Shown piece after piece: positions 60,210 through 62,000 of a stretch of DNA of 62,000 nucleotides (positions within the stretch are counted from its first letter, which is position 1; every line of letters starts with the position of its first letter). The DNA comes from Phoronis australis (taxonomy: Eukaryota; Phoronida; Phoronidae). Where the stretch lies: NCBI GenBank assembly GCA_002633005.1, contig NMRA01000154.1, positions 120,216 to 182,215 on the forward strand. The letters are read 5' to 3'. Both the position numbers and the translations under genes were made by a program. The notes below the pieces were generated by a model, which saw only the letters and a list, made by a program, of their open reading frames with translations, was not told where the DNA came from and ran no database searches.

Positions 60210-62000
60210 GTGAGAGGACAAACCTATACGGTAACACTTTCACAGTTTGTTAAGCCTGCCGCATACTGAGTATCGTGGCTCTCCTTGACTCCTTCATATT
60301 GTCACCAACTCCTCTTTGCTGACAACAGAATAGGACACTCTACACGACTTGACTTGACTGTTTTAATATGATGCTCTGCAATAGTCGCACATTATGAATA
60401 CTCAAGTATTATAGGACGGCGCAACAGCGTTGTTGGAATTGAGCTTGGATGAGTCACAAACTATTGCAAAGTATGTGGCGCCACTGATCTCAACAGAACT
60501 AACATTACAACTAAGTGCCATCACAAAGCTGATGTGTTATAGTATTGTTAGCACAAGATGAGTTAAGTTGAGTCGCGTCGAGTCACAAAACACGGCACAA
60601 TACATGGTGCGAGTGATCTCAACTCAAATAATATTACAACAGCATGTAACTTTAGTACTGGTGTTGGTTGTTGCGGCATCAGTTGGTCTGAGACGATATA
60701 CAAATCATTTGCACATCAAATGACTAATTATCTCAACAGTTGGGTGGAGTGTGGGGCTATATTCAGTTATCAATATTTCTTAGCCTGTTCTTAAAGCTAC
60801 AATCATGAGTGTGAGATCTGGGCTTGAATAGAACCGTCAATTTCTTCTGACCAAGCTCACAAAACTTCAGGTCACGGTGTCACCTAAAATTGTATGAGCT
60901 TGGTCTGACAAAATAGCCAACTGATCTATCAATTCTTCCTGCCCAGAGATCACTTGTAAACTAGTTAATAAGGTACAAGTCAGACAAAATCTAACATCGT
61001 AATAGTAATTAGGCTAACTGAAGCCTTTTTGACGGAAAGCTCTGGTTTGATGACGTTTTAAGGTTCCTCAGCTGGCCAACAGCGCCCTGTATAAAACGTT
61101 TTTCTGCAATTTTATCTCTTCCCAGATTTCCTAGGTTTGATTTCTTCGGTGACACTTGAGTATGCATTTGCCAACTGTGCACTGTCTTTAACAAATATTT
61201 ACTGTAGATTAAGTCAAGACATATCCGTTTATGTATGCTACTCACTTGCCATCTGTTGTAGGCCAGTCCTCTACTGGTAAGTTGATGGTCAACTTTTATT
61301 TTTGCTGTTTGTTCTGTTTTAGCTTGCTCTGTTTAGATCGTGTAGTGTCTTTATTCATCTGTTTCTCCAGTGACACGTTTGTAGGGGAGGGATAGTGGCT
61401 AGGCTACGCTGTCTCGAGTATTGTACACTAGATGAATTGATTGTCACATGTAGTTGATATTTTATCTTGGTTTCTGTTTTGTGTACTGTTGCATATACAT
61501 TGGATTTGAATTTCACAGTTCAGGATGTACAGTACCGTACTTCACTGTACTGTATTGTATTCTTTTGTGCATTTCAGTACAATGTTGTATCTAGTACTGT
61601 GGGCTTAGCAGCTCAGTGCAGTCATTTGGAAGTCACTGCATTGTACTGTTCTGTACTGTACTATACTGCACTGAATGGTGCAAGCAGTTCTCAGCAGTTC
61701 CCGTAATTCAACCATGTAGTTTGCAAGGCTGTAGAGCTTGTTGTCTTGCACAACTCTCTTGAACTTCAAGACTGGCGCTGTTCAGTGTTTTCTATAGCTT
61801 AGCCTTGGTGTTGGCTAGCCAGGTGCTGGTCATTGTTTGCTGAGTTTATAGTCGGGTGTTCTGTTGCTGTGGTTTGGGTTTGGTGTTTTTGTGTGTGCAA
61901 GCTGGTGCAAGTGTTGAGTAGTCACTGGTTAACAGTCTTCAAGCTCTGGCTTTGTGCGATCTAATGAAATGTTATTTTGGAAGGGCTTACATTTGGTGAT
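60210..62000 (+). other. Intron 29 and beyond, to the window edge
   Basis: No C1 or RhoGAP exon appears. It contains a diverged duplication of about 131-bp period (60450-60660: GAGTCACAAA..GATCTCAAC..ATTACAAC), a candidate 15-nt microexon (61262) and a GTACTGTA-rich low-complexity patch (61524-61675). Confidence 0.75.
61262..61276 (+). CDS. Myo9: Candidate 15-nt microexon of Myo9
   Basis: TTGTAG|GCCAGTCCTCTACTG|GTAAGT would encode ASPLL in phase 0, which fits the end of exon 29. Both splice sites look good, but the exon is too short to be judged by sequence alone. Confidence 0.3.

Noticed and set aside
1-62000. CRISPR arrays, operons, bacterial promoters
   Set aside because: Spliced animal gene structure throughout; the tandem repeats have no spacer organisation.

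Overview
This is animal nuclear DNA, AT-rich, with long GT-AG introns, a tRNA-derived SINE, non-autonomous DNA transposons and many tandem repeats. One gene dominates. From about 17.5 kb to the right edge, the plus strand carries an unconventional class IX myosin (Myo9): an N-terminal Ras-association-like domain, then a myosin motor with the long class-IX loop-2 insert, four IQ motifs and a Ser/Thr/Pro-rich tail. I could join 29 coding exons (17690-60209) with every splice phase matching, giving about 1467 residues. The C1 and RhoGAP domains that normally end class IX myosins are not in the window, so the gene continues past position 62000.

At several exon edges the intron holds a tandem repeat whose end unit contains the real splice site, or lies next to it: donors of exons 3, 6 and 27, acceptors of exons 8, 10 and 20. 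From memory, minisatellites spanning exon-intron borders ('mirage minisatellites') were described in amphioxus genes, first at Adh. A single-copy-looking invertebrate Myo9 with this pattern makes a cephalochordate (Branchiostoma) my best guess. This is an inference; another invertebrate deuterostome is possible.

Layout. 1-17496: upstream region or 5' intron(s), with no recognisable gene but with repeat relics, a 15.8-16.2 kb minisatellite and a few unexplained open frames. 17497-18428: 5' leader with three upstream ORFs, then the large first coding exon. 18.4-34.8 kb: motor exons 2-10, separated by introns rich in inserted elements (RT relic, SINE containing a nested MITE, a 715-bp foldback element with 171-bp arms, and a three-monomer higher-order satellite). 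34.8-42.5 kb: loop-2 exons 11-16, three of them phase-symmetric. 42.8-46.1 kb: end of motor, converter and IQ exons 17-21. 46-62 kb: tail exons 22-29 in introns holding a roughly 1.1-kb TIR element, hAT-like and Harbinger-like elements and scattered CTCF-like motifs.

No convincing second protein-coding gene was found on either strand. Two single-base N gaps (38227, 47500) show this is assembled genomic sequence.
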